48,608 bases of DNA, taken from Cryomorphaceae bacterium ASP10-05a (GTDB lineage Bacteria; Bacteroidota; Bacteroidia; Flavobacteriales_D; Sanyastnellaceae). Shown here one piece after another: positions 29,375-39,572 of this stretch. A model generated the notes under the pieces. That model ran no database searches. It worked only from the letters and a program-made list of their open reading frames with translations, and had not been told where the DNA came from. Location: positions 1 through 48,608 of the forward strand of contig LAQC01000035.1 in NCBI GenBank assembly GCA_000981645.1, written 5' to 3'. A program made the position numbers and the translations under genes. How positions within the stretch are numbered: position 1 is the stretch's first letter; every line of letters begins with the position of its first letter.

Positions 29375-31071
29375 CCCGTTATCTTTTGATCTACTAGTTT
29401 TCTGATTTTCTCTTCTATTTCATGCGCTCTTCCTTCCATATCTGAGCAGTCGGCCAAAACACTATTTACGAATGTTTTATCATCCAAGTCTCCAGCGTTA
29501 ATTTTCACATTCATTACAGCTCCTAACACTCCTGTTCTAGCGCACATAGCGCCTACTCCTGCATCTGTAATTGAGTTAGGGTTTCCGAACTGAGCCATAG
29601 CTTCCATTACTTCCATAGATTTCAGACACGCTTTAGCTACTTGAAACGGAATTTCTATAGCATACTTAGTAGCCGACTGAATAGCTTGCTTCCTTAAACG
29701 CATCTCTTCTTCATTGCCCTTAGGCAAACCAAATGCTTCCATAATTTTATTAAAGGCATTGGTATCTTCATCTACTAGTGCCATTAACTCCTCTTTTAAC
29801 TCCATCCCTTTTACAGCCCAAAAACTAAACTCTTCCCATCTGTGATCCCATCCTCTTTTATGTGCTGAAAGATTGGCTACCATTGTTCCTAGGGAAACTC
29901 CTAACACCCCTACATAAGCAGAAATAGAGCCTCCTCCTGGCGCAGGTGATTCAGACGCAGTTTCATTAGCAAAATCCTCTAAAGTCATCGATACCAATGA
30001 GCTAGAATTTCTCGAATCTTCTATCATATACTCTATAACTTTCTCCTTGGCATTAAACGGAGCTAAATCATCTAACCCCAAAGATTTAACAGCAATTTTA
30101 ATCTTCTCTTCGTCTGAAATCCCGTGAGAACGTTCCTGCTTATTTAAATAGTGATGTGCAGCTTCTATTAAAACTTTTTTAGGTATCAAGCCTACTATTT
30201 CACTTCCAGTAACACGTACTCCTCTTTCTGCAGCTTTTTCGGTAGCTTCATCAAAAGCTCTGTGCACAGAACAAATATTAATATTAGTCAGATTAAGTGA
30301 GAGTTGAGCTATTCCATATTCTTCTATGTACCATCCTATTCCTTTTACAGACTTTAATGTTCCTTCTTGCCTTAAAGGTTCTCCTTTATCATCTTTCAAT
30401 ACTTTCCCTCCTGGCATTCCATCCTCTCTCAAAATCCGACCAGCTTCTCTAATATCAAAAGCGATGGCATTGGCTCTCCTTGTAGAAGTAGTATTAAGGT
30501 TAACGTTATATGCGACCAAGAAATCACGAACCCCTATGGCAGTAGCTCCTGTTTTTCTTACAGAGCTATTAAATTCTGCTGGCCCGAAATCGGGTTTCCA
30601 TTCAGGCTCTGATATTTTCGAAAGTCCTTCATACTCTCCTTTTCTGCAATAAGCTAGATTTTTCCTTTTCTCTTCTGATGCCGCTTCTTCATAAAAATAT
30701 CCTGGAATACTTAATTCTTCCCCTATTCTTTTTCCAAGTTTATGAGCGAATGGTATCAATTCTTCTAGGGTTATGTTAGCTACAGGAACTAATGGACAAA
30801 CATCCGTAGCCCCCATTCTAGGATGTTCTCCTTTTTGAGTTGTCATATCTAAAACCTCAGATGCTTTTTTAATAAGTAGGAAAGCAGCTTCCATGACAGG
30901 TTCTGGCTCACCTACGAATGTAATTACCGTTCTATTCGTGGTGCTCCCAGGATCTACATCTAATAATTTCACTCCCGGAACAGTCTCCACTACAGAGGTG
31001 ATTTCTTTGATTTTAGCACTATCTCTTCCTTCCGAAATATTGGGAACACATTCTATCAGTCTTTTGGCCAT
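29371..31071 (-). CDS. ftcD: Glutamate formimidoyltransferase fused to formimidoyltetrahydrofolate cyclodeaminase
   Basis: N-terminus LIECVPNISEGRD...NRTVITFVGEPEPV...HPRMGATDVCPLVP; C-terminus ESPAPGGGSISAYVGVLGVSLGTMVANL cyclodeaminase motif. Confidence 0.96.
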   Translation of the reverse strand: MAKRLIECVPNISEGRDSAKIKEITSVVETVPGVKLLDVDPGSTTNRTVITFVGEPEPVMEAAFLLIKKASEVLDMTTQKGEHPRMGATDVCPLVPVANITLEELIPFAHKLGKRIGEELSIPGYFYEEAASEEKRKNLAYCRKGEYEGLSKISEPEWKPDFGPAEFNSSVRKTGATAIGVRDFLVAYNVNLNTTSTRRANAIAFDIREAGRILREDGMPGGKVLKDDKGEPLRQEGTLKSVKGIGWYIEEYGIAQLSLNLTNINICSVHRAFDEATEKAAERGVRVTGSEIVGLIPKKVLIEAAHHYLNKQERSHGISDEEKIKIAVKSLGLDDLAPFNAKEKVIEYMIEDSRNSSSLVSMTLEDFANETASESPAPGGGSISAYVGVLGVSLGTMVANLSAHKRGWDHRWEEFSFWAVKGMELKEELMALVDEDTNAFNKIMEAFGLPKGNEEEMRLRKQAIQSATKYAIEIPFQVAKACLKSMEVMEAMAQFGNPNSITDAGVGAMCARTGVLGAVMNVKINAGDLDDKTFVNSVLADCSDMEGRAHEIEEKIRKLVDQKITG

Positions 31072-31238
31072 GGCGCATAAATTTATTGCGTAGCAAAACT
31101 AAAAATTACCGTTTCAGACGAGAGAAAATAAGCCAAATATTATGAACAAGTAATTCTACTTTTTTTCGAGAATAGACAGATTGAATAAATTAGCACACTG
31201 TTTTCATTTTTTTAAGATAAGTTAATGCTCGTTATGCC

Positions 31239-31246
31239 TAATTTTG
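31239..31246 (+). promoter_or_regulatory. Putative -7 element TAATTTTG for bacilliredoxin gene
   Basis: TAnnTTTG match ~38 nt upstream of ATG 31284. Confidence 0.45.
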
Positions 31247-31283
31247 CGCTATTAATAGAGTATATTAATAAAAAACAAAACGT

Positions 31284-31694
31284 ATGTATCCAGCAGAAAT
31301 GGTAGCGCCTATGAAAGGCGAATTAACAGATAAAGGCTTTAACGAGTTATTCTCTAATGAAGATGTAGACAACGCTCTAAAAGCTGAAGGAACGACATTA
31401 GTAGTTGTAAACTCAGTATGTGGATGTGCCGCAGGAAGCATGAGACCTGCAGTGAAATTATCTTTAGAAAACTCTAAGCTTCCTAGTTCATTAACGACAG
31501 CTTTTGCTGGAGTAGATAAAGAAGCAGTAGACAGAGCTAGACAATATATGCTCCCATACCCTCCGAGCTCGCCATGTATAGCTTTATTTAAGGACGGAAA
31601 ACTTGCTCATATGATAGAGCGGCATCATATTGAGGGAAGAACTGCAGAAATGATAGCTGAGAATTTAAAACTAGCGTATAACGAATTCTGCTAA
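31284..31694 (+). CDS. BrxA/BrxB-family bacilliredoxin
   Basis: MYPAEMVAPMKGELTDKGF..., VVVNSVCGCAAGSMRPA (CGC active site). Confidence 0.93.
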   Translation: MYPAEMVAPMKGELTDKGFNELFSNEDVDNALKAEGTTLVVVNSVCGCAAGSMRPAVKLSLENSKLPSSLTTAFAGVDKEAVDRARQYMLPYPPSSPCIALFKDGKLAHMIERHHIEGRTAEMIAENLKLAYNEFC

Positions 31695-31723
31695 AAATTA
31701 TTAATATCCAAAGCTAAAATTAG

Positions 31724-31757
31724 AAGCCGAGAGATTTATTTTTCTCGGCTTTTTTTA
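31724..31757 (+). terminator. Rho-independent terminator after bacilliredoxin gene
   Basis: AAGCCGAGA...TCTCGGCTTTTTTT. Confidence 0.88.
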
Positions 31758-32534
31758 CTTTACAATTTCTTGTGGAAAAATGAAATTGGTGAGTTCCACA
31801 AAGTCGTGAACTGATAATTGTTCTGGCCTTTCTGTCTGAAACTTTTCTGGTAGAATCTTTTCACCTAGAATACTCTTAAGTGAGTTCCTTAATGTCTTTC
31901 TTCTTTGGTTAAACCCTAGCTTTATTACCTGCTTGAATCTTTTCTCATCGCAGTCTAGACTCATCACTTCATTCCTAACCAACCGTATAACTCCACTTTT
32001 CACTTTAGGCGGAGGATCGAAAGCATCTTGATCCACAGTAAATAGATATTCGATATCGTAGTAGGCCTGTAAAAGCACGCTCAGAATCCCATAAGCCTTA
32101 GACCCTGGACCTATGGCTATTCTTTCTGCCACTTCCTTTTGGAACATCCCTATAACCTCAGTTACGCTTTCTCTATGATCTAGCGCATGAAATAATATTT
32201 GAGAGCTAATATTGTAAGGGAAGTTTCCGATTACTATTAGCTTTTCTCCAAATACTTTAGGGAGGTCTAACTTTAAGAAACTCTCTTCTAATATTTTCCC
32301 ATGAAGCTCATGGTAATGAACATTAAGATAATCTACAGACTCTCTATCAATCTCTACTACCTTTAAATTAATGTCTTTTTTCAGCAAGAATTTAGTAAGA
32401 GCACCGGTTCCTGGCCCTACTTCAATTACATTCTTCACCCCTTTATGAAAACGTATAGCATCTGCTATATCTTGAGAGATCTGATCATCTTTTAAAAAGT
32501 GCTGCCCTAAGGATTTTTTTGCTCTAACTTTCAC
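31755..32534 (-). CDS. rsmA: 16S rRNA (adenine1518/1519-N6)-dimethyltransferase
   Basis: VRAKKSLGQHFLKDDQI, VIEVGPGTGALTKFLL, VIGNFPYNISSQILF, GFNQRRKTLRNSLK. Confidence 0.97.
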   Translation of the reverse strand: MKVRAKKSLGQHFLKDDQISQDIADAIRFHKGVKNVIEVGPGTGALTKFLLKKDINLKVVEIDRESVDYLNVHYHELHGKILEESFLKLDLPKVFGEKLIVIGNFPYNISSQILFHALDHRESVTEVIGMFQKEVAERIAIGPGSKAYGILSVLLQAYYDIEYLFTVDQDAFDPPPKVKSGVIRLVRNEVMSLDCDEKRFKQVIKLGFNQRRKTLRNSLKSILGEKILPEKFQTERPEQLSVHDFVELTNFIFPQEIVK

Positions 32535-32878
32535 TAGTTCTTGTTTTGTGCCTGAGAATAATCTGTTTGTCTAGCTTGATACATCACTTCCAGTTCCGTT
32601 CTAAAAGCAGCTACTTTCTGCCCGTACTTGGCAGCATGACTCTGCTGCATTTTAGCTGAAAACTCCTCTTTGTATTTCTTATAATTCTCTTCTGAAGCAC
32701 ATAAGTATTGCACCGCGTATGAAATACCTCCTTCCTCTTCTGCTATTATTCTGCAAATTCTAGCCTCCAAGAATAGACTCGTTCTCATCATATCTGGGAT
32801 ATGAACCTCCCTCATCCAGTCATACCATTCTTCATGGACATCTTTATCCACGCTGCAAGTTACGTTGTATAAAATCAT
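32534..32878 (-). CDS. DUF4286-like family protein
   Basis: MILYNVTCSVDKDVHEEWYDWMREVHIPDMMRTSLFLEARICRI signature. Confidence 0.88.
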   Translation of the reverse strand: MILYNVTCSVDKDVHEEWYDWMREVHIPDMMRTSLFLEARICRIIAEEEGGISYAVQYLCASEENYKKYKEEFSAKMQQSHAAKYGQKVAAFRTELEVMYQARQTDYSQAQNKN

Positions 32879-32929
32879 GGTGTAAAAGTATAAGTTTAAA
32901 TGCAGCTGATTATCTTAGAAGATTAAGTT

Positions 32930-32937
32930 TAATTTTG
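32930..32937 (+). promoter_or_regulatory. Putative -7 element TAATTTTG for trpS
   Basis: TAnnTTTG match ~24 nt upstream of ATG 32961. Confidence 0.45.
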
Positions 32938-32960
32938 CTCACTATTCAATTTTTTACAAC

Positions 32961-33932
32961 ATGTCCAGAATTTTAACAGGAGTTCAAAGTACAGGAACAC
33001 CTCACTTGGGAAATATATTAGGAGCAATTAAGCCTGCGATTAAAATGGCTAAAGAAAGTGAGAATGAATCTTTTTTATTCATCGCGGATATGCATTCTCT
33101 TACCCAAATAAAAGATGGAGCACTATTAAGAGAAAACACATACGCCACAGCAGCTGCATGGCTGGCGTGTGGACTAGATACAACTAAGACTATTTTCTAC
33201 AGACAAAGTGATATACCTGAGACTGCAGAATTATCTTGGTATTTAAGTTGCTTTTTTCCTTATCAGCGTCTTACTCTTGCGCATTCTTTTAAAGATAAAG
33301 CTGACCATTTGGAAGATGTAAATGCTGGCCTATTTTCATACCCTATGCTTATGGCTGCAGACATTCTTTTATACGATGCTGAGCAAGTGCCTGTCGGAAA
33401 AGACCAACTCCAGCATTTAGAAATGACGAGAAAAGTGGCCAACTCGTTTAACCATATTATGGGAGAAACACTGGTAGTTCCTGAGGCTAAGACCAATGAA
33501 GACACCATGCTAATTATGGGAACGGACGGTCTAAAAATGAGCAAGTCTAAAAATAATTTCATTAATATTTTTCTTCCTGAGAAAGAATTAAAAAAATCAC
33601 TGAATAAGCAAATAGTTACTGATGACACTCCTCTAGAAGACCCTAAAGATCCTGAATCCGCAGTAGTTTACAATCTTTATAAGCTAATGGCTACCTCTGA
33701 ACAAGCTGAGGAAATGTCTAAGAAATTAAAAGCTGGTGGTTATGGATGGGGACACTGCAAGCTTGACTTGTTCAACGTTATTCTAGAGACGTTTAAAGAA
33801 GAAAGAGAAAAGTTCGATTACTACATGAGTAACAGGAAAGAACTAGATGAAATATTAGATGAAGGCGCAAAAAAGGCAAGAAATATAGCTAAAGGCGTTA
33901 TTTCTAGAGTTAGAGAGAAAGTAGGGTATTAA
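32961..33932 (+). CDS. trpS: Tryptophanyl-tRNA synthetase
   Basis: RILTGVQSTGTPHLGNILGAIKPA (HIGH-like), GTDGLKMSKSKNNFI (KMSKS). Confidence 0.97.
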   Translation: MSRILTGVQSTGTPHLGNILGAIKPAIKMAKESENESFLFIADMHSLTQIKDGALLRENTYATAAAWLACGLDTTKTIFYRQSDIPETAELSWYLSCFFPYQRLTLAHSFKDKADHLEDVNAGLFSYPMLMAADILLYDAEQVPVGKDQLQHLEMTRKVANSFNHIMGETLVVPEAKTNEDTMLIMGTDGLKMSKSKNNFINIFLPEKELKKSLNKQIVTDDTPLEDPKDPESAVVYNLYKLMATSEQAEEMSKKLKAGGYGWGHCKLDLFNVILETFKEEREKFDYYMSNRKELDEILDEGAKKARNIAKGVISRVREKVGY

Positions 33933-34777
33933 TTTATTATCACTCTTTTAGAAGCCGTGTATTGACCAGCTTTCACCATCACAGTGTAAACACCTTGTGC
34001 TAAATCTGATAAGTCTACGCTTTGAGATTGGCTTTTACCTGCATACTTTTGATTCCAAACCTGAATTCCAGTGGTACCAAAAACAACTATTTCTTCAATC
34101 CCAGAATGTGAATTCTCTAAAGTGAAAATTCCTTGAGAAGGATTAGGGAATATATTTAGCTCGACCAATTCATTACCTATTTCAGCAAGACTAACTAAGA
34201 TTTCACACTCCTCTAAAGTGGTAGGATACAACACATCATCAAGTCTAATTTGAAATTGATTGGAAGAATTATGATGATTAAAAGCTATGTAAACCTCCAT
34301 TCCCTCGTAATCAGATAAATCAATCTCTCTGAATTGAAAAATATGTGCCGCTAAGACCTCAGTTAAAAGAGTGTCTGTAAAGTCTTCAGGATTATTTCCT
34401 GTGGAAGATAACAGAACAGAATAGTTTTCTAAAAAGTAGGACGGGTCTACAGCTCCAATATAAAATGACAAGTCTTCATTTGGCTGAATATTTAACTGCG
34501 GCAGCACTAAATAATTATCAGGAGTTAATACCCCTTCAGAATTATCAAAAGAAGCGCTGGTTAAATAACCCACACCTGTATTCCCCGAAACAGTGATTCC
34601 ATTTTCATCAAGAACTTGATAAGAGACGTCCCAATTATACCCATCCTCATCCTCATCTATAAGTGACCAGCACTCTGGCAACAAAGACAATTCAAAAGAC
34701 TCTAAATTAGTAGACTCATTCTGCCCTAAACTAACTATACATACTAGGAGCGATACAATAAGTAATTCTAGTTTCAT
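33929..34777 (-). CDS. Secreted protein with choice-of-anchor/MAM-like jelly roll and T9SS type A sorting domain
   Basis: N-terminal signal peptide; C-terminal LNIFPNPSQGIFTLENSHSGIEEIVVFGTTG...LSDLAQGVYTVMVKAGQYTASKRVIIN. Confidence 0.88.
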   Translation of the reverse strand: MKLELLIVSLLVCIVSLGQNESTNLESFELSLLPECWSLIDEDEDGYNWDVSYQVLDENGITVSGNTGVGYLTSASFDNSEGVLTPDNYLVLPQLNIQPNEDLSFYIGAVDPSYFLENYSVLLSSTGNNPEDFTDTLLTEVLAAHIFQFREIDLSDYEGMEVYIAFNHHNSSNQFQIRLDDVLYPTTLEECEILVSLAEIGNELVELNIFPNPSQGIFTLENSHSGIEEIVVFGTTGIQVWNQKYAGKSQSQSVDLSDLAQGVYTVMVKAGQYTASKRVIIN

Positions 34778-34883
34778 AAGATGTCTTTTTTTCGCGAAGG
34801 TATAGAATATCTAACTGTGAACACAAAGTGACGATTTAAAAAACGCTAACACTTTAAAACTTAAAAGATATAACTATATTTAC

Positions 34884-34921
34884 AAAGTGTAATAAGTACA
34901 CTATGTGCGTATTTACACTTT
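34884..34921. promoter_or_regulatory. Large imperfect palindrome upstream of susC (candidate operator)
   Basis: Outer arms AAAGTGTAA (34884-34892) and TTACACTTT (34913-34921) are perfect 9-bp inverted repeats; inner GTACAC/GTGCGT partly symmetrical. Confidence 0.5.
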
Positions 34922-34962
34922 TAAAAAGCTCATTTTCAAACCTTAATGACCAAAACCTTTAA

Positions 34963-37900
34963 ATGAAACAGATTTATCTTTTACTAGTTCTGATGACTTT
35001 TGCCTCAGCCCACGTCTTTTCTCAAAAAATGGACGTTACTGGATCGGTACTCTCTTCAGATGATAACTCTCCTTTACCTAGTGCTACTATTTATGAAAAA
35101 GGCACAGCTAACACCAGTATTACAGATGTAAATGGAACCTACAAAATAAGCGTAGAAAACTCCCAAGCCGTTTTGGTTTTTTCATTCGTAGGTTATGTGG
35201 AGCAAGAGTTCACTGTTGGAGTAAAAAGCTCTATTAATGTCTCTCTGAACCCCAACGTAAGGGACTTAGACCAAGCCATAGTAATGGGGTACGGGAATCA
35301 GAAAAGAAGCAAGATTTCCGGATCTGTTTCAACCCTTGATTCAAAAGAAATTACTTCTATTCCAATTTTAAGAACAGAACAAGCTTTACAAGGAAGATCA
35401 GCTGGGGTTCAAGTAACTCAGAACTCTGGTCAACCGGGAAGTGCCCAATCCATAAGAATTAGAGGTACAGGTTCTATTAATAACTCAGAACCATTATTCG
35501 TAGTAGATGGAATACCAAGCTTCGGTATAGATTACTTAAATCCTGCGGATATAGAATCTATGACTATTCTTAAAGATGCCGCTTCTGCTGCAATTTATGG
35601 AGCTAGAGGAGGTAACGGAGTAGTTCTAGTAACTACTAAGAAAGGAGCTGTCAACCAGCCTGCTCAGATTACATATGACACCTATTACGGGATGCAAGAG
35701 CCTTGGAAAAAAGTAGCTTTACTAAATGCAGAACAATACGCCATTATTATGAATGAAAGCAGAGCTTCTGCTGGACTTAACCCTGACCCTGCTTTAAGTA
35801 ACCCTTCTCTCTTAGGAGAAGGAACTGATTGGCAAGATGCTATTTTCCAGAGAGCTCCTATGATTAGTCATTCTTTTAGCTTTTCTAGAGGAACCGAAAA
35901 CTCTTCTACTGCTTTAGGAGCTAGTTACTTTTTACAAGATGGTATTGTAGGTGGAGAAAAAGGGAGGTTCGAGAGATACACCTTCAGAGTAAATACTACT
36001 CAATCAGGCGGGAAAAAATTCAGACTAGGTCAAAACATCAATTACACTTATTTGACTAGAAATGCGCTGACTGAAAATAACGAATTTACCTCTCCAGTTC
36101 TAAGAGCATTAAATATGGATCCTGTAACTCCTGTTAGTAGACCTAACGGGAATTACTCTTACTCTAATTTTATAGACTCTGATATAGCGAATCCAGTAAG
36201 TGCCATCGAAAACACATTCGACAATTACACTACAAATAGAATAGTCGCTAGTGCCTATGGAGAGTACGACATTTTAGAAAACCTAACCTTCAGATCTACA
36301 TTCACCTTTGATTTATCGTTAGGCTCTCAGAACATCTTCTTTCCTGAATTTGATTTAGGTGTAGTTCCAAATGACCCGAACAGACCATCTTATGAATGGA
36401 GAGAAACTAATTCATTAGTTAGAATCGAAAATAAGTTTAGTAACTGGCAATGGGAAAATGTAGCGACTTACAATAAAGACTTCAAGACAGGAGATAAACT
36501 TACAGTAATAGCAGGTTATTCGGCATTAGCTAATAAATTTGAAAACCTATCTGGTTCTAGAGACAGTTTGGCTACTAATAGTGTAGAACAAGCATACCTA
36601 GATAACTCTTTAAATTTTGCGGAGCAATCTCCCCGTTCAGGTGGTGGAATAGGAGAATCTACCTTCCTTTCTACATTTATGAGAACGACTTACGATGTAG
36701 GTGAAGAATTCTCTTTCGCAGGAACAATTAGAAGAGATGGTTCTTCTAGATTTGGTAGAAATAATAGATACGGTATTTTCCCTTCAATTTCAGGAGCGTG
36801 GAACTTAACCGGTAAAGAATTTGTTAAATCGAATGATAAGATAGACTTCCTAAAGGTAAGGGCAAGTTGGGGTCAAAATGGTAACGCAGACGGGATAGGT
36901 AACTATGACTATACTGCACTAGTTATAAATGGCCTTAATTATACTCTTGGAGGTAACCAACAGCAAACAAACGGAGCAGGACCAGTTTTCACATCTAACC
37001 CTGATTTAAGATGGGAAACCGTTCAGCAAACTAACGTAGGTGTGGATGCTGATTTTTATAACGGGAAGATTAACATGGTATTGGATTACTTTATTAAAGA
37101 CACTAAAGACATGTTGGCTTCTGTTCCTATTCCAGGAGTTGTCGGTTTAGAACCATCTGCTACCAACGTAGCTTCGGCTAGAAACTCAGGAATAGAACTT
37201 TACTTAAACTATAGAAATAACGATAGAGATGATTTCACTTATTCTGTAGGTGGAAATATATCTTTCATCAAAAATGAAGTTACTGACTTAGGAGAAGGTG
37301 GACAGCCAATCTCTACCGGTAATGTATTTGGCTCAGGAGATTTCGTTTCTTTTACTGAAATAGGAATGCCTATCGCATATTTCTACGGTTATGAAACCAA
37401 TGGAATTTTTCAAACGGATGAAGCGGCTATATCAAATGCAGCTCAACCTAATGCTCAAGCAGGAGATGTAATCTTTGTAGATCAAAATGGAGATGGAGAA
37501 TTAGACAGTGGCGATAAAGTCATGATAGGTAACCCTCATCCCGATTTCACCTATGGATTTAATATCGAAGCGAAGTATAAGAACTTCGATATGAGTTTAT
37601 TCTTACAAGGAACTAAAGGAAACGACCTGTATAACGGAATCTTTAGATATGATTTAAATACGACCAACCTTCCTATTTCTGCATTAGAAAGATGGACTGG
37701 TGAAGGAAGTACTAATGAGAATCCTAGAATCTCAGTGTCAGATCCAAATCAAAATAATAGAGTCTCTGACAGATTCGTAGAAGATGGTTCATTTATGAGA
37801 GTAAAAAACTTACAGTTAGGGTACACTTTACCTAAGTCTGTGATGCAAAAGATTAAACTTAGAAAGATTAGAGTTTATATATCTGCATCAAACTTATTTA

Positions 37901-38025
37901 CCTTTACTAACTACAGCGGATTGGATCCAGAGATTGGTTCTAGAGGTACTTTGGAAATAGGAATAGACAGAGGATTTTATCCAGCTGCCAGAATGTTTAT
38001 GGGAGGATTAAACGTAACATTTTAA
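34963..38025 (+). CDS. SusC/RagA-family TonB-linked outer membrane protein
   Basis: N-terminal CarboxypepD-reg-like domain, FVVDGIPSFG...LNPADIESMTILKDAASAAIYGARGGNGVVLVTTKKG, terminal barrel. Confidence 0.97.
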   Translation: MKQIYLLLVLMTFASAHVFSQKMDVTGSVLSSDDNSPLPSATIYEKGTANTSITDVNGTYKISVENSQAVLVFSFVGYVEQEFTVGVKSSINVSLNPNVRDLDQAIVMGYGNQKRSKISGSVSTLDSKEITSIPILRTEQALQGRSAGVQVTQNSGQPGSAQSIRIRGTGSINNSEPLFVVDGIPSFGIDYLNPADIESMTILKDAASAAIYGARGGNGVVLVTTKKGAVNQPAQITYDTYYGMQEPWKKVALLNAEQYAIIMNESRASAGLNPDPALSNPSLLGEGTDWQDAIFQRAPMISHSFSFSRGTENSSTALGASYFLQDGIVGGEKGRFERYTFRVNTTQSGGKKFRLGQNINYTYLTRNALTENNEFTSPVLRALNMDPVTPVSRPNGNYSYSNFIDSDIANPVSAIENTFDNYTTNRIVASAYGEYDILENLTFRSTFTFDLSLGSQNIFFPEFDLGVVPNDPNRPSYEWRETNSLVRIENKFSNWQWENVATYNKDFKTGDKLTVIAGYSALANKFENLSGSRDSLATNSVEQAYLDNSLNFAEQSPRSGGGIGESTFLSTFMRTTYDVGEEFSFAGTIRRDGSSRFGRNNRYGIFPSISGAWNLTGKEFVKSNDKIDFLKVRASWGQNGNADGIGNYDYTALVINGLNYTLGGNQQQTNGAGPVFTSNPDLRWETVQQTNVGVDADFYNGKINMVLDYFIKDTKDMLASVPIPGVVGLEPSATNVASARNSGIELYLNYRNNDRDDFTYSVGGNISFIKNEVTDLGEGGQPISTGNVFGSGDFVSFTEIGMPIAYFYGYETNGIFQTDEAAISNAAQPNAQAGDVIFVDQNGDGELDSGDKVMIGNPHPDFTYGFNIEAKYKNFDMSLFLQGTKGNDLYNGIFRYDLNTTNLPISALERWTGEGSTNENPRISVSDPNQNNRVSDRFVEDGSFMRVKNLQLGYTLPKSVMQKIKLRKIRVYISASNLFTFTNYSGLDPEIGSRGTLEIGIDRGFYPAARMFMGGLNVTF

Positions 38026-38036
38026 TTAAAAAGAAA

Positions 38037-39560
38037 ATGAATAAATTAACACTAGTACTAGCACTTTTAAGCCTTTTGATTTTTTCTACATGCTCAAAAG
38101 ATTTTCTAGAAGTAGAACCATTAGTAGGTTCAACAGAAGTAAATTATTATCAAAACGGAAATGATGCTGAAGCAGCCATTATAGCCTGCTACAATCCTCT
38201 TCAACAAGAAGTAACCAATATTCAGGGAAGTGGGCAGCTATCCCCTCATTTCAGGTGGTATTTCGGAGATATTTGTTCAGACGACTCTGAAAAAGGTGGC
38301 TCAGGTGATGGAGACGAGCCAGAATTATTACAATTTGAGAACTTTAACGGAACAGCCAATTCGAAGCTCATTTTAGCCGAATGGCAAGTGGCTTACAAAG
38401 GAATAGCATACTGTAACATAGCTTTAGACAAGATTCCAGGTATAGAGATGGATGAAGACGATAAGAACCGATTTCTAGCCGAAGCTAAATTCATCAGAGC
38501 CTACAATTATTACACGTTAGTAACTATGTTTGGTGGCGTCCCCCTTATTACTGAAGCACTTTCTCCAAGTGAATATCAGCAGCCGAGAGCATCTGCTAAT
38601 GAAATTTGGAATTTAATTCAAACAGATTTATTAGAGGCCAGAAATGACCTCCCTAAAAGAAGTAGTATATCTGTTTCAGATTTAGGAAGAGCTACATGGG
38701 GAGCAGCTACCTCTTTATTAGCAAAAGCTTATGCTTATCAGAACAACTGGGGCTCAGCTTATGATATGGCTGGTGAGGTTGTTCTATCCAATGAATACTT
38801 TTTGGATCCTAACTTTAGTAATATTTTCACTCTAGCTGGAGAAAATGGATCAGGATCTATTTTTGAGATTCAATACATGAATGCATCTGGCGGAAACTGG
38901 GGGAATCAATTGGAAGGGACTTTCACTAATATCTTTCAAAGGGCTAGAGGTAATTTTAATGGTTTCGGGTTCAATATTCCTAAGGAAGGGCTAGTATCAG
39001 AGTTTGAAAACAATGACCCTAGATTAAATTTATCAATTTTCAGGGAAGGAGATGTCATGGGAGACAGAGGTGTTTTCACCCTAGAGGCTACTGGATTCTC
39101 TTATAATTATTATAATAGAAAGTACTTCTCGAACAATGCAGATGACGCCCCCTTTGGAGATTCTGCTCCAAACGGACCTTCTAACGATAGGGTAATTCGT
39201 TTAGCAGATGTAATGTTAATATACGCTGAAGCCGCTTGGCACACGGGAGACAACCTAACTGTGAGAAACATGGTTAACTTAGTAAGAGAGAGAGCTAGAG
39301 GCGGGAATAACTCAGTTTTACCAGATGTAAACGGACAAGTTATGGGAGATGCGTTACTAGCTAGAATCTATCATGAGAGAAGAGTAGAGCTAGCTATGGA
39401 AGGTCATAGATTCTTTGATTTAGTGAGACAAGGAAGAGCGGGAGATGTGTTAAGAGCACAGGGGTCTAATTTCATAGATGGTGTTCATGAAATATTCCCT
39501 ATTCCTGCAGCTGAAATTACCCTTTCAGGTGGAGAGGTAACTCAAAACCCTGGATATTAA
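38037..39560 (+). CDS. SusD/RagB-family nutrient-binding lipoprotein
   Basis: Lipobox LLIFSTCSKDFLE; LAEAKFIRAYNYYTLVTMFGGVPLITEAL; MLIYAEAAW; YHERRVELAMEGHRFFDLVRQGRA. Confidence 0.97.
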   Translation: MNKLTLVLALLSLLIFSTCSKDFLEVEPLVGSTEVNYYQNGNDAEAAIIACYNPLQQEVTNIQGSGQLSPHFRWYFGDICSDDSEKGGSGDGDEPELLQFENFNGTANSKLILAEWQVAYKGIAYCNIALDKIPGIEMDEDDKNRFLAEAKFIRAYNYYTLVTMFGGVPLITEALSPSEYQQPRASANEIWNLIQTDLLEARNDLPKRSSISVSDLGRATWGAATSLLAKAYAYQNNWGSAYDMAGEVVLSNEYFLDPNFSNIFTLAGENGSGSIFEIQYMNASGGNWGNQLEGTFTNIFQRARGNFNGFGFNIPKEGLVSEFENNDPRLNLSIFREGDVMGDRGVFTLEATGFSYNYYNRKYFSNNADDAPFGDSAPNGPSNDRVIRLADVMLIYAEAAWHTGDNLTVRNMVNLVRERARGGNNSVLPDVNGQVMGDALLARIYHERRVELAMEGHRFFDLVRQGRAGDVLRAQGSNFIDGVHEIFPIPAAEITLSGGEVTQNPGY

Positions 39561-39572
39561 TTAAAAAATAAC

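Noticed and set aside
29371-31093. Plus-strand ORFs (30326-30652, 30893-31093) inside ftcD
   Set aside because: Antisense shadows; the ftcD translation is clearly the real product.
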